Shown: positions 21,056 to 34,732, numbered from the stretch's first letter. The stretch is DNA of 64,000 nt from Zelopaecilomyces penicillatus (GCA_005765155.1 VCCP01000005.1:1860001-1924000), one strand, 5' to 3'. Notes: generated by a model from the sequence alone, not told the origin. Numbers and translations: made by a program.

Positions 21056-24000
21056 TAGCTTTTATTTATTCTATTATTAAAGGATTATCTTTATTATTAA
21101 AGGCTTTATTAAATCCTATAATCTATTAAGAATCTAAGGCCTTAAATTAATAGAATTTAATTAATCCTTTATAATAATCTATAAGAATCTAAAATAAAAT
21201 ATTAATACTTTTAATTAAAATTATAAGGATTAAAAAAATTAATATTTTTTAATTTTTTTTTTAAATAGCTTAAGATTTTAATATCTTTATTATAAATATC
21301 TTATTAAAAAAAAGATTATAATCTAATTAAAATTATAATAATTTAAATAATTTTTAATTAAAAAAATTAAAGATTATTAATATTATTAAATTATAATATT
21401 ATAAAAATATTAATAATTAAAAGGAATAGATTAATAATCTTATTTATATCTTTTAAATAGATTTAAAATACTTAAAAAAAAATTTAAATTACTTTAATCC
21501 TTAAAAACATAAAAAATAAATATAAATCTTTTTAATTAAATAAAATATAAAGCTATATTAAAATTAAAAAAAAGATTAAAGAAATTAATTAAAAATACTT
21601 TTTAAAATAAAATAAAACTTATTTAAAAGATTTTATTAATTAAATTATTAAGATCTATAATATCTTTAAAAAAGCTTAGTAATATAATTATTAATCCTTT
21701 ATAAAATTCTATTTATATTTATTTAATTTAAAAGCTTATTTTATAAAGGTAATTAAAGAGAAATTAATTATATAATATTTTATTAAGTTTAAACTAGGGT
21801 TATAAAAGTATATCTATTTTTATAAAAGAGCTCTTTTTAAAAATTAAAATAAAATAATATAAAACATGAAAAGATTTTAATATTATTTAAGAATCTAGAA
21901 AAAAAAAGAAATCAGAACTTATAAAAAAGATTAAATATATAATAAAAATAAAGCCTTAAATAATAAACTAAAAAAGGATCCTTTTTAAAATTTTAAGATA
22001 ACTAAAACTATAATAAATATTAATTAAATTAGATTAATATATAATTATTAGTGAATTTATATTAAAAAGGCTTTTATTAAAGCTAAAAAAGCTATAGGAA
22101 TAATAAAGATAATTACTTTTATAAAAGAAATAATTAAAATAATAATTAAAAAGATAAAAGGGATAATTAAATAAATTATCTTATTATTATAATCTATTAT
22201 ATATATAATAAAAAAAACTATCTTATATTAGATTATTTTAATTAAATTATTAATATTATTAAAATAAAATATAATATTAAAATAGGAAAGAATAATTAAT
22301 TAAAATAAATCCCTTAATTTTAATTAAAAAGATTATTATTAGAATAATAATCTATTTTTATATATTAATAATAATAAAAAGATAAATATTAATTAAAATA
22401 TATATAGACCTAAATATATATATTAAATTAAACCTTATTAATAAAGTATTTATTAAAATAAATAAACTATAATAAGTATTAATAAAGAATCTATTAAAGC
22501 TTTAAATAATAAATAAATTAGGAATCTAAATATATAATATATAAAAAATCTTATTTATTATTATAAATTTAAAAAGAACTAAATAGAATTTTATTTAAGT
22601 ATATCTTAGTATTAATTAAGATTTAAAAATAAAAGATAGTTTAATATTATTAAGATTAATCTATTTATAAGATCTTTAGATTTATTTAAGAATTTATAAT
22701 AGATATTAATAATTTAATTAAGAATAAAAAAAGATTAAAATCTTATAACCCTATAAATTTATATAAGCCTATTAAAATAAAATAATAATTTTTTTAATTA
22801 TATACCTTTTAAAATTATTATTATTAATAAATAAAGATTAAATAAATTAAATAAAAAAGGTAAAGGAATTACCTTAAAAATAATAGGATTATTTAAATAT
22901 ATTTTAAATAGATTAAATAGGTATATTATTATCCTAAAAAGCTATAAATTATATAGTTAATCTATTTTTAGATATTACCCCTTTATATAGTATAATCTAT
23001 CCCTTATTATAAAGAGAATTAAAAAAGCTTTATACTTATCTAAATAAGAATCTAAAGAAGGGATAAATTTATTTATTTAAGAATTTAATAAAAGTATTAA
23101 TTCTATTTATTTTAAAAAAGAATAGATCTTTATAATTATATATAAATTATTAAGGTCTTAATAAGATTATAAAAAAGAATTATTATATATTATCTTTTAT
23201 TTAGAGATTCTAGATGAAATTATAAATATAGAATTCTTTATAAAAATTAATATATAGGATATATATTATTAAATCTAGATTAAATAAAAAATAAATAAAA
23301 GATAATATTTTAAATCTATTATAATATTATAAATATTTAATAATACTTTTTATATTAATTAATATATTAATAATATTTTAATATTATATTTATCAAGCTT
23401 TAAAGGAATTAATTAATATAATATATATTATTTATTTAAATAATATTTTAATTTTTTTAAAATAAAAAAAGAATATATAAAATATATTAAATAAATCCTA
23501 AAAAGATTATAAATAATAAAGCTTTTTATAAATTTAAAGAAATACAATTTTTATTAAATAAAGATAGATTTTTTAGGATTTATTCTATTTAAACAAGAGA
23601 TTTTAATAGATCCCTAGTATATTATAATTATTTTAAAATAATAATAATTAAGAATCTATTAAGAAATATAAATATTTCTAAGCTTTTATAATTTTTATAA
23701 AAGATTTATCTATAAATATTCTAGAATTATAATATTATTAAATATACTTTTAAAAAGTAATAAGAATAATAAAAAGCTAAGAAAAGTATAGCTAATTATA
23801 ATTAAATACCTAATATTTAAATAATTAAAAAAAGCCTTTTAAAAAGCTTTATTACTTAAATATTTTAATCTATAATAATAAATCTATTTTAAAATTAATA
23901 TCTCTTAATTTATAATAATAAAAATTATATTATAATGAAATAATAAAGATAAATAATATTTAATTACCTTTTAATTAAAGAAATTTATTAAAATAAAGAT

Positions 24001-25841
24001 AAATTATAAAATACTTAATTAGGAAATATTTATTATTAATTGTTTATTTAAATATTAATAAAGATATATTAATAAGATAATAAAATAAATAAAGGTTTTA
24101 ATTAATTATTAAACTCTTTAATCCTTTATAAGCTAGATTAAGCTATTAAAAAGATAGATTAGATAATATATAGTATTAATACTATATAATTTTATTATTA
24201 AATATTAATTAAGGAAATCTAACCCTATAAATAAGCTATTAAAAAGGCTAGATTATAAAAGTAAAGACTTATTAAATAATAATCTATTCCTTATATTATA
24301 AAATAAAATAATTAAATCTATTAAGATATTAATAAATACTTAGAATAATAAAAATAAAAGGTTCTTAAATTTAATTAAACTGGTTAAATAGATTAGATAG
24401 GTTATTAATAAAGTATAATAAATATCTATATATATAGTTTAAATAGCCCTTTATATAAAGATTATATTTAATAAATAAGCCTTAATCCTTTTAATAATAT
24501 TTATTAAGAATATATAAAATAATAATAAGAAGATATTAAAATAAAAAGCTATATTAATAAAATAAAAAAATAAAATAAAAATATTATATAATTTATAGAT
24601 ATATAAGGCTTAATTAGGTATTAAGATTATATTTATATCCTTAAGGAAATTTTATTAAAAAATAAATTATTATAACTTTATTATAATAATCCTTATATAA
24701 GCTATTTTAATATAAACTAAACCCTTAAGCTTTTATAATATAAGTTTTATTAATATTTTATAAACTAAGAGATTAAAGAATATATTATTAATTATAATAT
24801 TTATTAAAGAGTAATATTATAATATTATTATTTATATAAATATCTTAATTCTTTATTAAAACTAAGCTAATTTTAAAAAGAAATATCTATAAACTTTATT
24901 ATAAAATTTCTATCTATTATATTTAATAAAGGAGATATAAATATAATCCTAATAATTATAAACTAATATATAAAGTATTATTTATTTCTTTTAATAAATA
25001 TAATTGTTATTATAATAGATTTTATAGAATTATTCTATTAAAAGATAGAATTAAAATATAAGGTATTAAAAGAGATTATATTAAATAAAGGTCTTATCTT
25101 TATTAATAAGTTCTGATTAGAATTTTATTATATATTCTAGATAAAGAGAAGGCTTTTAATAATATTTTATCCCTAAATTAATAAATAAATTAAATAAATA
25201 AATTAAATATTAGAATATTATTTATATTATTTTTTAATAAAAAAATAAATAGTATAAATAAAGCTTTTTTATATAATATAATTTATTTATAATTTAATTA
25301 TTTTTATAATAATTAGATTTTTTTTAAATAAAGTATTATTTAATTATAAATTAGGGTTTTTAAATATTAAGGATAATATTATAAAAAAAGAAATATTAAT
25401 AATATAAAATCGATTAAAGAAATTAATAAAAGTATAAGAAATATTAATAAAGTATTAATAATAAATAATTAAAATCTAGATAAGAAATTATAATAAACTA
25501 TATATACTTTTAATATTATAAAAAGGGGATATAATTATATTAAATATAAAGAATCTATATTTAAAAATAAAAAGAGATTTAATATTAAGATTTATTAATT
25601 TATTCTAGATTATATAAAAGATTAAAATATAAGTATATTAATTAATATTATTTAAGTAATATTTATAGATTTATAATATATTCTATATTAGCTTATTAAA
25701 ACTATAAATATAATAAGCAGAGGATATTAATAATAGCCTATTAATATTAAAACTAAAAGATAAAAAGGAATAAAAGATTAAGGATATCAGAGATTAATTA
25801 AAAATTAAAAAAGAATTAAATTATTTAATTAAATAACTAGA
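21056..25841 (+). mobile_element. RIP-degraded Ty3/Gypsy chromovirus remnant X
   Basis: Plus-strand translation with many stops still shows a Gypsy pol. RT: a run ending YQALKELINIIYIIYLNNILIFFK, with YLNN for the usual YLDD, at 23,433-23,444. RNase H connection: KSNPINKLLKRLDYKSKDLL (about 24,190-24,250). Integrase core: NKGLIFINKF, KRRLLIIFYP and NQILEYYL (about 25,080-25,225). Chromodomain start: KIKDIRD and LNYLIK (25,768-25,836). The chromodomain is cut at 25,841 by the inverted LTR of another element. The gag region must lie in 21-22.9 kb but is not readable, and the 5' boundary is approximate. Confidence 0.8.
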
Positions 25842-26285
25842 TATAATATTTAATAAATTCCTAAAAGATAAATCTAATAAAAGGGTTTATATTAATAGAT
25901 AGATTAAGGTATTTTAAATAATATATTAATTATATAGATAATAGATTTATAGGATTATAATCTAATATTATTAAAATAAATAATAAGATTAATATAATAA
26001 TATTATTAATAATTAATTAAGATTAAATTAAAGAAATAAAAATTAAGGGTATATATATATATATTATAGATTATAATTTAAACTATAATTCTTCTTATTA
26101 AATTATATTTAGAATTATAAGCTATCCTATTAGATTATAGTTTTAAAAATTATCCTAAATCTAGGATTACTTTTAAAATTATAATTTAATTTTATATAAT
26201 TCTAAGCTTTTAATATATATTAAATAATATTATTATATTATATAATTAAGACCTATTATATAATCTTAGTTATTAGATTATAATA
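25842..26285 (-). repeat. 3' LTR of the inverted chromovirus
   Basis: About 444 bp; its reverse complement aligns with the two 457-bp LTRs at 34,276-34,732 and 41,304-41,760. Landmarks in order are tttaataaattcctaaaag, aattaagggtatatatata, aagctatcctattagatta and gttattagattataata. Differences are mainly further transitions toward A/T. Confidence 0.88.
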
Positions 26286-29200
26286 TAATATCTCTTTTTT
26301 AAAAAGTCTTATCCTTAAGGCTTATAGATATACCTTTTCTTTTCTTTCTTTATATTTATAAGTTATAGGATTTATATTATATTAAGTTACTTTTTATAAT
26401 ATTAGGTTATATTAGAAAATCTTAATATTCTTAAAAAAGGCTATTAAATATTCTATACTAATTATAAATATAGATTTTAATAATAAATTTATAGATATAT
26501 TATATTCTTATTATTTTAAATAAAAATAATTTTATTATATAATAAAAAATAATAGCTATTATATACCTTATATAAAATAGGGTTACTCCTATAATAGTAT
26601 TTTAATAATATCCTTATATATATACTTTTATTATATTAAAATATCTAATTTTTATTAATTTATTAATAATAAAACTCTTAGAATAATATTATTATCTGGA
26701 TTTTAAAGAAAAGGAAATTAAAGAGAATATTTTAGATATTTAGGATTAATTATTTAAATTATAATTATAGCTTTCTTTAGCTTTTAATTATTTATTTTAT
26801 ATTTAAAAATTTAAGAAAAAGATTAAAGAGTAAAGCTTTAAATTAATTTATTAGGGTTTAAAGGAGTTAGATATTAAGGATAAGATTAATCTAATTCCTA
26901 CCTTAAAGGTATATAAGTATTATATAGTATTAGATTTATAATTCCTAGATATTTTAAATAAAATAGATTAATCTTCTTTAAATTTAAATAATAAATTTAT
27001 TAATTTAGATTCTTTAATTAGATTAATTAGCTTTAAAGGAATTATTATAGTATTAGATAATAATAATTTAAATAATTAATAGGTTTTTATATATTATCTT
27101 TAAATTTAAAATCTTTTTATTTAATAAGATATTTATTTTATTTATTTTTCTATTTAATATTTAATATAATTTTTATTTCCTATTTTCTTTTAATTATTTT
27201 TATATATATTATTAAATACTTTATTTAATAAGGAAATATAAAATATAGAATATAATTATATATTTCTTAATAATAATAGTTTATAATTAATATTAAAAAT
27301 AGCTTTCTTAATCTTATATAGTTTAAGTTTCTTAAAATTTAATTTATTATTTAATTATATTATAATAATATTTAAAAAGGTTTTACCTAATATATAATAT
27401 AAAAAATATATTATATCTTTCTTTTTAAAGATTAATTCCTTTAATCTTTATTAATTTATATAATATTTTATTTTATTATAAATAATTTAGAATTATATAT
27501 AGAGTTTCTTATATAATTATTATTTTTATATAATATTAAATATAGCTTTTTTTAATTTTAATCCTTTTTAATATAATAAATAAAATACTTTTAATATAAA
27601 TCTATAATTAATATATATTAATATAAATTATATTAATTTAAAAGTAAATATATTATAGATTAATTATATAATTAATAAATATTTTATTTAAATATCTTAA
27701 TAATAATTAATATAAATATATAAATATCCTTTAATAATTTAATTAATTAATTTTATTTATTTATTTATAAATAATAGGTAGTATTAAATTTATATCTAGT
27801 CCTAAGATATCCTATTAATTCTTATTAAAATTTAAAGATAAATATTATTCCTTTATTAAAGATAATTTCCTTTAATAAGCTATACAAGCTTATTATTACT
27901 CTATTAAAGCTATAAATGAGATCATTTATTAAGCTTACTTTAAAATAAGATATAAAGTATAAGAACTTTATTAATCTTTTTATAATAATTTATATAAAAT
28001 TATAAATTATTTTTATAAGGGTTTTTATTAATAATAATAATTTAATAATAAAATTAAATAATATTAATTCTTATAATTATATAAGTATTAATAATAATTA
28101 TAATTCTTTATATAATTTATATCTTATTAGCTTAATTTATTTATAAATAATATAATTATTTATTATTTTCTAGATTATTTATTATAATCCTTTAAACCTA
28201 TAATATCTTTATATTTATTTTATAGTCTTTATAATTCCTTAATAATTATAAATAAAGGACTTATATAATTCTTATATAATAATTTCTTAGAATTTTTTAA
28301 GTATTTAGAATTTCTTATAATATTTATAATATTTATCTTTTTATTTTATATTTTTAGATATTCTTATTATATCTTCTATAAAATATATTTATTTAATTTA
28401 TTTTAAGATAGGGTTAGTTAATATAATTTAGTATATAATATTTAACTTTATTTATAGTATATATAATTTAAATATTTAAAAGATTTATTCTTTATAATAA
28501 GGCTTTTTATTATTATTATTATTTTTTTAGCTTAAAGTATTTACTCTATTATTCTTAGATCTTTTATAATAAATAATTTTATAATTATAATCTATAAAGA
28601 TTTTTATATAATAGGTTTATTATATATTTAATTTCTATATAATAGTAAAATAAAAAATATTCTTATAATTAATAAAAACCTTTATTTAATAATTATTTCC
28701 TTATAAATAATATAAGAATTTATTAAAAGCTTTAATAATAATTATAAATTCCTTATTATAGATTAAATAATTAAGTTTTATTTTATAAAGTTTCCTAGAA
28801 TAAAAGGTAATAGATTATAGTTTATTTTTATTATTTTATTATTTAATCTATATTTTAATAGTATAGTTTAAAGTATTAGTTTTAAGTTTTATAGGTTTAT
28901 TTAGATTATATATTATTAATATAGATTCTTTATAGATTTATTTTTTAAGTTCTTTAAATATAGTATTTATATTAGGTTTTTATAGGAATTTATAATCTTT
29001 CTTAATATATTTAATAAATAATATAATTATTTTATTATAATTATATATAAACTTTTAATAATAATTAATAAAGCCTAAAAACTCTTATATATTTATAATA
29101 TTTTATAATATTAATAAAATTTAGAATTTTTAGATTTAATAAAAAGATTATTATCTTAAAATAATTATAATATTTTATAAATATATTCTTTATATTCTTT

Positions 29201-30870
29201 TTTTATTTAAAAAAAGATTAAAATATTATTTGAATAAATTATTATAAAGATATTTAAATATTCTTAAAGAATATTATTAATTATATATTAAAATATTATA
29301 GAGGTATTAATTAAGCTAATAGATATTATTAGATATTTAAAAAGTTTAAATTTAGTTTTAAAGATAGTTTTTTATTTATTATTTTTTTTATTTAAATTAG
29401 GTTATATACTCCTTTAAGGTTTAAGGTAATAAATTAATTTATTCTATATAATTAATTATATAATTTATTAATTAATAATATAATTATTTAATCCTTAATT
29501 ATAATTATATTTAATAATTAATAATCTATAATAAGTTATAATTTATTATTCTTTTTTATTATAAATATAATAAGGTATTTTATTTTAGATATAGATAGTT
29601 AAATATATCCTTTAATTAAATATTTTATTAAGCTATTTTTATAATATCTTAAATTCTTTAATATTAAGTATATAGATCTTAATAAAAATAGGCTTTTTTT
29701 AATTTATAATCTAAATTGTATAATCCTATTAATTATATAAGAAGAGCTTTTTTTTAAGTTCTTTATAAAATAATTTAATATATTTATAATATTCTTTTAA
29801 TATAGGTATAAGTTATTTTTTTATATTTAAAAGTGATTTATTTTTAAAGTATTCTTATAATTATTTTATTATTATTCTAAGGTTAATAATAACTTATTAA
29901 GTTTATTATTATTAATTATTATATTATTCTTTAATATAATCTTTTAATAAAAGACCTTTTTTAATAGCTATAAAATATATTTTCTTTATTTTATTTATTA
30001 TTATTAGATTTTTATAATATTTAATAGATAATATTATATTGTTTTATTATATTTAATTTATTTCTTAATCGATTTATAGGTTATTATTAAATAATTAAAG
30101 ATAGCCTAATATAAGTTTATATTCTTTAATATTTATTATATTAAATATAATATTATCTTAATATTCTTAGATTTTAAATTAAAGATAATTAATCTTTTTA
30201 TTAATTTATTTTTTATTATAGATAAAGGTATTTCTTTTTAGGTTATATAAGGGATATAATTCTTTCTTATTCTATTATAATAATTATATATAATTTATAG
30301 CTTTTAATAATATATAATTATTTATTACTTTATTATTTATTAAAATATAAAAATAATATCCTATAATCTATATCTTTATTATTAATTTAAGCTTATTTAT
30401 ATTTATAGTATAAAAAGTCTTTTTTATTAATGGGTTATATTATAACTCTTTTATAAATAATTTTATTTATTTTTTAAATTTTTAAGATTATATTCTTTAT
30501 ATAGTTTAATATACTTTCTTTTATTTAATCCTTTAATAATGATATAATATAGAGTTTAATTGGTTTGATTTTTTTTATAGATTTAAAAGTTAAATTCTTA
30601 TTTATAAAGGTTTTTTATTTCCTTATATATATATTTATTTTCTTTTATATATTATTTATATTAGGATTTATTATAATTAATTATTATTATTATTTTATAT
30701 TAAGTTCTTTTTAAAATATTATCTTTTAATAATTATCTTTTATATTATTATATTAGCTTTTATTATAAATATATATTATATTTAAGATTAGTATAATTAT
30801 ATAAATCCTTTTTTTTAATTAATAAATTATAATCTATTATAATCTAATTTAAGTTTTTTTATTTATTATT
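25842..30870 (-). mobile_element. older inverted copy of the chromovirus, 5'-truncated
   Basis: On the minus strand this is the same family as the element at 34,276-41,760, but with far more C/G loss. Its 3' LTR is 25,842-26,285. Next come matches in order to the family's 3' leader (26,290-26,410), chromodomain (about 27,065-27,170), RNase H and RT. The RT signature is at 29,225-29,236 (tyrosine then Ser-Asn-Asn in place of LDD), and the palm segment near 29,351-29,440 matches closely. Homology ends at about 30,870, in the region between gag and protease, where an unrelated island begins. The 5' half and 5' LTR are missing. Flank ctaga (25,837-25,841) may be one half of its target duplication. 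Confidence 0.88.
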
Positions 30871-31052
30871 GCAATTTGCAGTATAAAGTTATAACTAAAG
30901 CTAGTAGCGATAGCAGTGGAAGAAAGGCAGCGAATAGTTATCCAGAGTAAAGTCTGTAGAAAAGAAGAAAGAAGTGATTGAATTGCCGATAGAGAAAGAA
31001 AGCAGGATTCAGCTAGGAATCCAGCTATCTTATATATCTAAATAATACTAGG

Positions 31053-31085
31053 ATTATTTGGAATTATTTAAGAATTCCAAATAAT
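31053..31085. repeat. 13-bp perfect inverted repeat (7-nt loop), with a third partial copy
   Basis: ATTATTTGGAATT (31,053-31,065) and AATTCCAAATAAT (31,073-31,085) are exact reverse complements. A further ATTCCAAATAAT occurs at 31,106-31,117. The arms retain GG/CC pairs, and the core TTGGAATT is symmetric enough to be a protein site. Confidence 0.8.
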
Positions 31086-31171
31086 ATTTCTTTAGATTTC
31101 TAAGCATTCCAAATAATAAGAAAGGGAGGGGTATAAGGGATAAGCCCTTATTTTACTAGTCTAGCCTGATA

Positions 31172-31318
31172 TAGCAGGTCAGGCTGCACGGGCTTTTTAG
31201 GTCTTATAGCAGGTCAGGCTGTTACCTTATAGCAGGTCTGGCTGCTAGGGCTATAGCAGGTTTAGCTGCTAAGCTATAGTAGGTCTAGCTACTAATCTTA
31301 TAACAGGTCAGGCTGTTA
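31172..31318. repeat. array of six 18-nt palindromic units
   Basis: Units at 31,172, 31,207, 31,230, 31,254, 31,277 and 31,301, mostly 23-24 nt apart. Consensus TAGCAGGTCAGGCTGCTA has 6-nt arms around a 6-nt centre. Unit 3 is TAGCAG...CTGCTA, unit 5 TAGTAG...CTACTA and unit 6 TAACAG...CTGTTA, so changes in one arm are matched in the other; unit 2 (TAGCAG...CTGTTA) has one G-T pair; unit 1 has a degenerate right arm (CTGCAC). Upstream of unit 1 an AGCCTGA (31,163-31,169) pairs with TCAGGCT inside the unit. The array could form DNA or RNA hairpins or be a set of dimeric protein sites. Confidence 0.85.
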
Positions 31319-31325
31319 TATAAAA
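31317..31325 (+). promoter_or_regulatory. TATA-like sequence after the palindrome array
   Basis: TATATAAAA directly follows the last palindrome, then cccgcctattttaac. In an AT-rich setting such a match is weak by itself; its place right after the array is what makes a promoter reading plausible. Confidence 0.35.
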
Positions 31326-31394
31326 CCCGCCTATTTTAACATAGGGTAATAGATATATAATTAAGGTATTAGGATATTATCCTTAAAAGAAAAG

Positions 31395-31615
31395 ATAATT
31401 ATAATAGGATTAAGTATTTAAATATCTGATTATAATATATAATTTAGAAGATTATTAATTATTAAGGCTTTAATAGCCTTTTATATGTAAAAGGTATAAA
31501 AATCCTTTTAATTTAAGTATAAGTCTTATTATTAATTAAATAATTAAAGCTATATAGTTTTATTTAATTATACCTAGAATTCTCTTTATACTTTTATTAT
31601 TTTAAGTAAAATCTT
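31395..31615 (+). repeat. dispersed repeat R2, copy 2
   Basis: Same orientation partner of 20,835-21,055, and less mutated (aaggctttaatagccttttat and acctagaattctctttatac retained). It follows the island, so island plus R2 may be one unit whose upstream part is lost or unrecognisable at copy 1. Confidence 0.55.
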
Positions 31616-34113
31616 AATTCCTTTATTTAATATTCTCTCTTTCTTATATTTATAAAATAATAGAATAATCTATATTATTATATTAATTAAAAATAAAATT
31701 TATATATATTTTAAATCTAAAATTAATATAATTATATATATATAATACCTAAAATACTTTATATTATTTTTATAGTTTAAATATTATTTTAATTACTTTA
31801 TTAAATATATTATATAAAGATTTAATAAATTAATCCTAATTTATTTCTTTAATTATCTTATTAATTAAATATATTAATTATATTAAATAAAAGCCTTTAT
31901 TTATAATAATATTCTTATAATTCTTAATTAATTAATTAAGATTAAATAATATTAAATTAGATATTTTTAAGGAGAATATTTAAGATTTAAATAATATTAA
32001 TTTATTTCTAAAAATAAAAGATATTTTATATTAAAAGATATTTTTTATAAATATAATAAAATAGTTTCTAGCTTTAGCTTAATTATCTTTAATATTTTTA
32101 TATTTTATAATAATTTAGCTAATTTAACTAAATGAATAATTTTATTTAAAATTATTTTTAAATTCTTTAATATTATTAAAAGATTTTAATTTATATTTAA
32201 ATAATAATATTTTTTTATCTTTTATAATTAAAGGCTTAAATATAATTTTTAAAATAGGTTTATTAATATTAGCCTTATTAATATATTATTTCTTAATAGA
32301 ATCTGATTTTTTAGAATTATAGTTTTTAATAAGGTTATTATAATTTATCTTAATATCTATATCTTTAATAGATATAAATATAAGATTCTTTAAATTATTG
32401 AAATCTAGCTTATCCTTAAATATAAGCTTAATTTATTAAAATAATTAAAACACTTTAATTAAAAAAGCTTTTTTAATATTAATCTTTTTAAACAAAATTA
32501 TTTATTAAAGATATTTTATTTTAATAAATAAATCTTTATTAAGAATTCTTTATAAGTACTATTTATTTTAAAAGAGTTTTTCAATAATAAAATCTATTAA
32601 AGATTAAGATATAATTAAATAAGATTTAAATATTTATATACAAATAAAGATCTTTAAAAAATCTTTTAATATAATTAATTCTTTATTAATTAAGATCTAA
32701 ACTATATATAATTCTAAAAAAGCTTTATAAATAAATATTCTTAAAATTAAATAATTAAATTTAAAAACGATTTTAATAAATTCTTAAATAATAATAATTA
32801 AGGCTTTAATATTAAATATAATATAAGATTAAATATTATTTTCTTTAAATATTAAATTAATAAATAATAATAATATAATTAAAATTAAAATAATTTTAAA
32901 GATTATAAGCTTTTTTTATTATAAAGAATTTTAATAGATATTATATAATTAAAGGTTTTTTATTAAGATTATTATAAAGATAAAAATCTAAATAAATATA
33001 GATTTAATTATTAAAGAGATATTATTAAATAATTTTAGAATTCTTTTCTTTCTTTATCTATTAATAGATAAAGACTTTATATTAATTATTAAAGATTATT
33101 CCTTTAATATTATAATTTATAAATAATCTTTAGCTATTAATTAAAATAAGGGTATAGGATTATATCTTAAAATTAATAATACTTTTTATCTTTATCTTTA
33201 TTAATAATAACTCTTTTAATATAAAAAGAGTTTATTAATTAAAATTATTTAGAATAATAAACTTAAAATAATAAAATATTATAATAAGCTTTTTTTTATA
33301 ATTAAGATTAATTATTAAATTAAGGATATATTAATTATTAAATTGAGGATATATTAATTATAAAACCTAAAAGAATAATATCTTAAATAAATAAAAATAT
33401 TATTAGTATTAATATTAATTAAATTAATTAATCTTTTATTATTTAATACTATAAACTCTTTTATAATTATAATCCTATTAATTATAAAACTAATTAATTT
33501 ATATAATATAAACTAATACTAATATAAATTAAATTATTTATACTTAAAAGTATTATATTTAATATATAAAATAATAGCTTAAATAAACTTATTAAAAAGT
33601 TCTTATTTTATTAATATTTATTTTTAAAGATATATAATATAGAAAAAGTATTCTTAATAAAAGATTTAATATATATTATAAAGATATAAGATTATTTTAT
33701 AATAATCCTATATATATCTAATCTAATAATATAATAAATTAATATAACTAGTAATAAAGTATTAATATTTAATTAAAAATATATATTAATTATAATTATT
33801 AAAAATATATTTAGCCTTAATATTTTTAATAATAAAATAAGATATAATATTTTATTAATAATATTTTATTTTAGTTTTCTTTTTAAAGAGGTTTTTATAA
33901 AGAAATAATTATAATATATTTAATATTATATATAATAGTTCTTAAAATAATTAATAAATTATAATTTAAGATTAATTAAAAAATATATTAAATTTATATA
34001 AATATTATTATATCTTTTAAATAATTTAATTAAGATATATTCAAAAATAAATATATAAATAATTTAAGAATATCTTTAAATAATTATTTATTAATTAATT
34101 TATTATAATTAAT
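31616..34113. other. unassigned AT-rich sequence
   Basis: Strong RIP-like composition. I checked for continuation of the truncated chromovirus gag on the minus strand and found none. No protein remnant is readable on either strand. Confidence 0.5.
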
Positions 34114-34275
34114 TATAAGCTTAAGCTTTTAAATCTAAGCCTTAGATATAAAAATAAGATAAGCTTAAACTAAGCCTTATTAATATAAGAAAAGGGATTA
34201 AAATAGAGATTTCTTTTTCTTTTTAAATTTATTAATATTATTTTTAATACTTATTTATAATAGTTATAAAGCTAG
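34114..34275 (+). repeat. 5' LTR of element Z, interrupted
   Basis: Matches 48,285 onward with only transitions and one or two small indels (for example aagccttattaatataag against aagctttattaatataaa). Its last few bases lie beyond the inserted chromovirus at 41,761-41,768. Confidence 0.72.
34271..34275 (+). repeat. target-site duplication GCTAG, left copy
   Basis: GCTAG immediately before the 5' LTR is repeated at 41,761-41,765 immediately after the 3' LTR. The intact site, aaagctagtttatt, survives in the other LTR of element Z near 48,441-48,450, confirming an insertion at this point. Confidence 0.92.
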
Positions 34276-34732
34276 TATCATAACCCAATAGCCAAGGTTA
34301 TATAGTGGGCCTCGATTATATAACTTATAATATCATTAGATATATACCAGAGGCTTGGAACTAAATGGAATTGGATTACAATTCTAAAGGTAACCCTAAG
34401 CTTAAGATCACTCTTAAAACCATAATCCAATAGGATAGCTCATGATTCTAAATATAATCCAGTAATAAGGATCATAACTCAAATCATGATCCATAATATA
34501 TATATATACCCTTAATTTTCACTCTTTAGATATAGCTTAGATAATTATTAATACACTTTCAACTTTATTATATTATTTATTATTGCTTACTATACTAATA
34601 CTTAACCCTTGATTATAATACTTGGTATCTATCACTAATATAATAGATATATTGCTTAGAATGCCTTGATTTATCTATTAATATAAACCCTTTTTATTAG
34701 GTTTATCCCTTAGGAATTTATTAAATATTATA
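34276..34732 (+). repeat. 5' LTR of the chromovirus
   Basis: 457 bp, tatcataaccc ... ttaaatattata. It aligns end to end with the 3' LTR without length change. In the first 130 bp roughly one base in six differs and every difference is a transition, in both directions, so RIP struck each copy independently. Confidence 0.95.

Larger units (their letters stand above)
30871..31380. other. island of near-normal composition with hairpin array
   Basis: Embedded between heavily RIP-altered sequences, this 0.5-kb stretch has many intact CpA, TpG and CpG steps (gcgatagcagtggaagaaaggcagcg near 30,906). No coding frame above 60 codons is present. It holds a 13-bp inverted repeat, a six-unit palindrome array and a TATA-like sequence, in that order on the plus strand. 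It abuts the broken end of the inverted chromovirus on the left and repeat R2 on the right. The layout resembles the promoter half of an LTR, but no matching LTR copy is found in the window; a younger insertion or a fragment spared from RIP are both possible. Confidence 0.65.

Noticed and set aside
31172..31318. CRISPR-like array
   Set aside because: Units are palindromic with 5-6 nt (once 17 nt) gaps, far too short for spacers, and the host is a fungus.
31616..34113. Missing 5' half of the inverted chromovirus
   Set aside because: I compared the reverse complement of the gag and 5' LTR with this interval and saw no collinear match.
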